Positions 62,170 through 64,000 of a DNA stretch of 64,000 nt are shown here, piece after piece (within the stretch, counting starts at the first letter, position 1; each line of letters begins with the position of its first letter). The stretch comes from Paenibacillus harenae DSM 16969 (GTDB taxonomy: Bacteria; Bacillota; Bacilli; Paenibacillales; Paenibacillaceae). The notes under the pieces are model-generated. The model ran no database searches. It was not told the DNA's origin and was given only the letters and a program-made list of their open reading frames with translations. The translations under genes were made by a program, and so were the position numbers. Location of the stretch: assembly GCF_000422465.1 (NCBI RefSeq), contig NZ_KE383842.1:827845-891844 (forward strand). The letters are read 5' to 3'.

Positions 62170-62739
62170 TTACGCTTGTCTGCCGGCAGCGCCGTCCACG
62201 AGCTCAAGCTGTCCCGTATCGGGGTCAATGATGAGACCGTGAACCAAAATGTCTGCCGGAAGCAGGGGATGATTGCGAATAATGCTAACACTGTTTAAAA
62301 CGCTGTCCCGGACATTATCGAAGCCGGTCAGCCAGCGCATCAGGTTTAATCCGGAATGCTTAAGCGTGGTAATCGTTTCGGTGGATATGCCGCGGTCCTC
62401 CATATGATGAATGACAGCTTCCGGGTTGAGACCCGTCATTCCGCAGTTATGATGACCGATGACGAATACTTCGTCGGCTTGCAATTCGTAGATGGCAACC
62501 AGGATACTGCGCATTATATTGCCGAAAGGCTGCGTAACGATCGCTCCGGCATTTTTAATGATTTTGGCGTCGCCATTTTTCAGATTCATCGCTTTCGGCA
62601 GCAATTCCGTAAGACGCGTGTCCATGCAGGTGACGATGACCATGCGTTTATTCGGAAATTTGCTCGTCGAATATTTCTCGTATTCAAGCGATCCGACGAA
62701 TTGTTTATTATAGGACAAGATATCATCAATATTGCTCAA
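62170..62739 (-). CDS. Beta-class carbonic anhydrase
   Basis: A 189-residue enzyme interconverting carbon dioxide and bicarbonate. Zinc ligands are Cys38 in VTCMDTRL, His96 and Cys99 in IGHHNCGM; Asp40 and Arg42 form the catalytic dyad. Length and pattern match short Firmicute enzymes such as YtiB. ATG 62739 lies 23 bases past the stop of the YqkB-like gene. It may supply bicarbonate to carboxylases. Confidence 0.93.
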   Translation of the reverse strand: MSNIDDILSYNKQFVGSLEYEKYSTSKFPNKRMVIVTCMDTRLTELLPKAMNLKNGDAKIIKNAGAIVTQPFGNIMRSILVAIYELQADEVFVIGHHNCGMTGLNPEAVIHHMEDRGISTETITTLKHSGLNLMRWLTGFDNVRDSVLNSVSIIRNHPLLPADILVHGLIIDPDTGQLELVDGAAGRQA

Positions 62740-62762
62740 GCGGCGCTTCCTCCTCGAATCGA

Positions 62763-63098
62763 TTATACAACAGGATTGGATGAACTCAAGAAACGAAGAT
62801 GCAGCGTATAGATTTGACTGTCGCTCTTTAGACTAAAGCTGCTCTGCTCTTCATTATAATCAACTTTCAACTCTGGTTCGTAATACACTTCATGACGCGG
62901 CTCGTAATAAAAAGGTAACGGATCGCCATGAGCCAGCTTGTCGTCCACCGAAGGCTCCTCGATAAGCTGCAGCGCCGGGACGCCGCTGACGACGCAGCCG
63001 CAGCCTTCCGTATCGTGAAGCAGCTTGAGCCGCTTCGTCCCGCCGGTTAAGTAGGGCGTAAGCCGCCGGACGGCCGATTGCGAGAATGTAATTTGCAT
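62763..63098 (-). CDS. YqkB-like iron-sulfur biogenesis domain protein
   Basis: A 111-residue HesB/IscA-like protein. It begins MQITFSQSAVRRLTPYLTGG and has DTEGCGCVVSGVPAL with two Cys; YqkB has the same CGCV block. A third Cys, present in IscA, is missing, so a carrier role is uncertain. GGAGAG precedes ATG 63098. Confidence 0.85.
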   Translation of the reverse strand: MQITFSQSAVRRLTPYLTGGTKRLKLLHDTEGCGCVVSGVPALQLIEEPSVDDKLAHGDPLPFYYEPRHEVYYEPELKVDYNEEQSSFSLKSDSQIYTLHLRFLSSSNPVV

Positions 63099-63239
63099 TT
63101 GCGGGTTCTCTCCCTCTCTCTCTGACGGAAATGGTGCTTCGTCAGTTTTATGTTGATTATAAAGACTGGAATAAGTAAGATCAAGTTATGTTCCAATGAA
63201 TGGAATACCCTATTTTAAAGCTGGAAAGGCGGAATGAGG

Positions 63240-64000
63240 ATGCCGGCAACATATGAAGAATCGCTGCAAAGCTTCAAAGAAACGATTCGTAAAATAAAAA
63301 GCTACGAGGAAGCGCTTGGCGTTTTGTATTGGGATCTGCGCACGGGAGCCCCGCGCAAAGGGATGGATAACCGCTCAGAGGCAATCGGCGTCCTATCCGG
63401 CGACATGTTCAAGCTCTCCACCTCGCCCGAGCTTGGCGATCGGCTCTCGAAGCTTGAGGAAAGCTCCGTCTTTGAACATTTATCCGAAATCGAGCAAAGG
63501 CTTGTATCGGAGACCAGAAAAGAATATGACCGCAGCGTCAAAATTCCGCCAAAGCTTTACCAGGAATATGTCGTGATCGCTTCGCAATCGGAATCGAAGT
63601 GGGAGGAAGCAAAGGCGAATAACGATTACGCCGGCTTTCAGCCCTATTTGGAAAAAGTGATATCCTATACGAATCAGTTTATCGACCTGTGGGGGCCGAA
63701 GGCGACCCGGTACGACACGCTGCTCGACCAATACGAGCCGGGTATGACGTCGGCTGAGCTCGACCGCGTGTTTGGCGGCTTGCGTTCCCAGTTGGTGCCG
63801 CTGGCAGCTGCAATCGCCGCTTCCCCGCATCAGCCGGATACGGCTTTCCTAAGCCAGAACTTCGACAAAGCCGCTCAGAAGGATTTCAGCTTGTACATAT
63901 TGGGGCAGATGGGCTACAGCTTTGAGGCCGGCCGCCTCGACGAAAGCGTGCATCCGTTCGCGACAGGGCTAAGCCCCGGCGATGTCCGGATTACGACCCG
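63240..64000 (+). CDS. M32 metallocarboxypeptidase, N-terminal part
   Basis: The frame runs from ATG 63240 to the right edge (about 253 codons). It has the N-terminal M32 pattern: LGVLYWDLRTGAPRKGMDNR (20 residues), SEAIGVLSGDMF, PKLYQEYVVIASQSE and QYEPGMTSAELDRVFGGL. The HEXXH zinc motif lies beyond the window. M32 enzymes remove C-terminal residues from peptides. AAAGGCGG is seven bases from ATG 63240, favoured over ATG 63234. Confidence 0.9.
   Translation, partial: MPATYEESLQSFKETIRKIKSYEEALGVLYWDLRTGAPRKGMDNRSEAIGVLSGDMFKLSTSPELGDRLSKLEESSVFEHLSEIEQRLVSETRKEYDRSVKIPPKLYQEYVVIASQSESKWEEAKANNDYAGFQPYLEKVISYTNQFIDLWGPKATRYDTLLDQYEPGMTSAELDRVFGGLRSQLVPLAAAIAASPHQPDTAFLSQNFDKAAQKDFSLYILGQMGYSFEAGRLDESVHPFATGLSPGDVRITT

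Noticed and set aside
1-64000. CRISPR arrays, insertion sequences, prophage, tRNA or rRNA genes
   Set aside because: Looked for direct repeat arrays, terminal inverted repeats with transposase frames and tRNA-like ends; none seen by eye.

Overview
The window looks like chromosomal DNA of an endospore-forming, low-to-moderate GC Firmicute of the Paenibacillaceae (Paenibacillus or a close relative). Evidence: sporulation and germination genes (ger operon, cotJABC, a YjcZ-like miniprotein), DnaD, T-box regulation, SLH and copper-amine-oxidase-like envelope domains, strong Shine-Dalgarno sites with TTG/GTG starts, and many U-tailed terminators. I saw no insertion sequence, prophage, CRISPR array, tRNA or rRNA. 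This is core chromosome, with a few small, tandemly duplicated or eroded loci.

Layout. 0-5.5 kb (+): tail of an unknown gene, a membrane protein with a short FtsH-like protease, then hydroxyacyl-CoA dehydrogenase, acetate kinase and a DnaD-domain protein. 5.5-14.6 kb (-): a MerR-methyltransferase fusion, then a block in which proline synthesis (proB-proA-proC behind a proline T-box) sits inside the methionine salvage pathway (mtnE upstream, mtnW-mtnX-mtnB downstream); mtnU diverges. 15.5-18.7 kb: LysR regulator divergent from leuC-leuD. 18.8-23.3 kb: amidase, GerMN lipoprotein, SLH protein. 23.4-28.1 kb: nth, a small protein, a double dynamin. 28.3-33.3 kb: heterodimeric ABC exporter and purT, whose leader is one long hairpin. 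33.4-39.8 kb (-): a germinant-receptor operon gerA-gerC-small-gerB-gerB-gerB with a sigma-G-like promoter. 40-45 kb: YqkE-like protein, parE, parC. 45-49.1 kb: MarR regulator, CapA/pseudouridine synthase/methyltransferase operon, a frameshifted small membrane gene and a zinc-ribbon protein. 49.2-50.4 kb: cotJABC. 50.7-58.6 kb: Trp/Asp-rich secreted protein, glycosyltransferase, acetyltransferase, soluble histidine kinase, BlaR1/BlaI-like pair, YjcZ-like peptide, membrane histidine kinase. 58.7-64 kb: GH18 protein with six N-terminal repeats, DUF2653 protein, small membrane protein, DUF309 protein, beta-carbonic anhydrase, YqkB-like protein and the start of an M32 carboxypeptidase.

How it fits together. 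ProC, MtnW, MtnX and MtnB are joined by four-base ATGA overlaps, so the late methionine-salvage enzymes appear to be translated from the proBAC message and to lie under a T-box whose specifier reads CCU (Pro). No SAM-I riboswitch was seen beside these mtn genes. Sporulation genes carry candidate sigma-G (ger) and sigma-E (cotJ) promoters. The BlaI-like repressor has a perfect 16-bp palindrome just downstream of a good -35/-10 pair. The strongest candidates for something undescribed are the proline/methionine-salvage operon and the purT leader hairpin that buries the purT ribosome binding site.

Limits: all names rest on motif and family recognition by eye. No database search, RNA folding program or alignment was run, and residue positions are counted or approximate.
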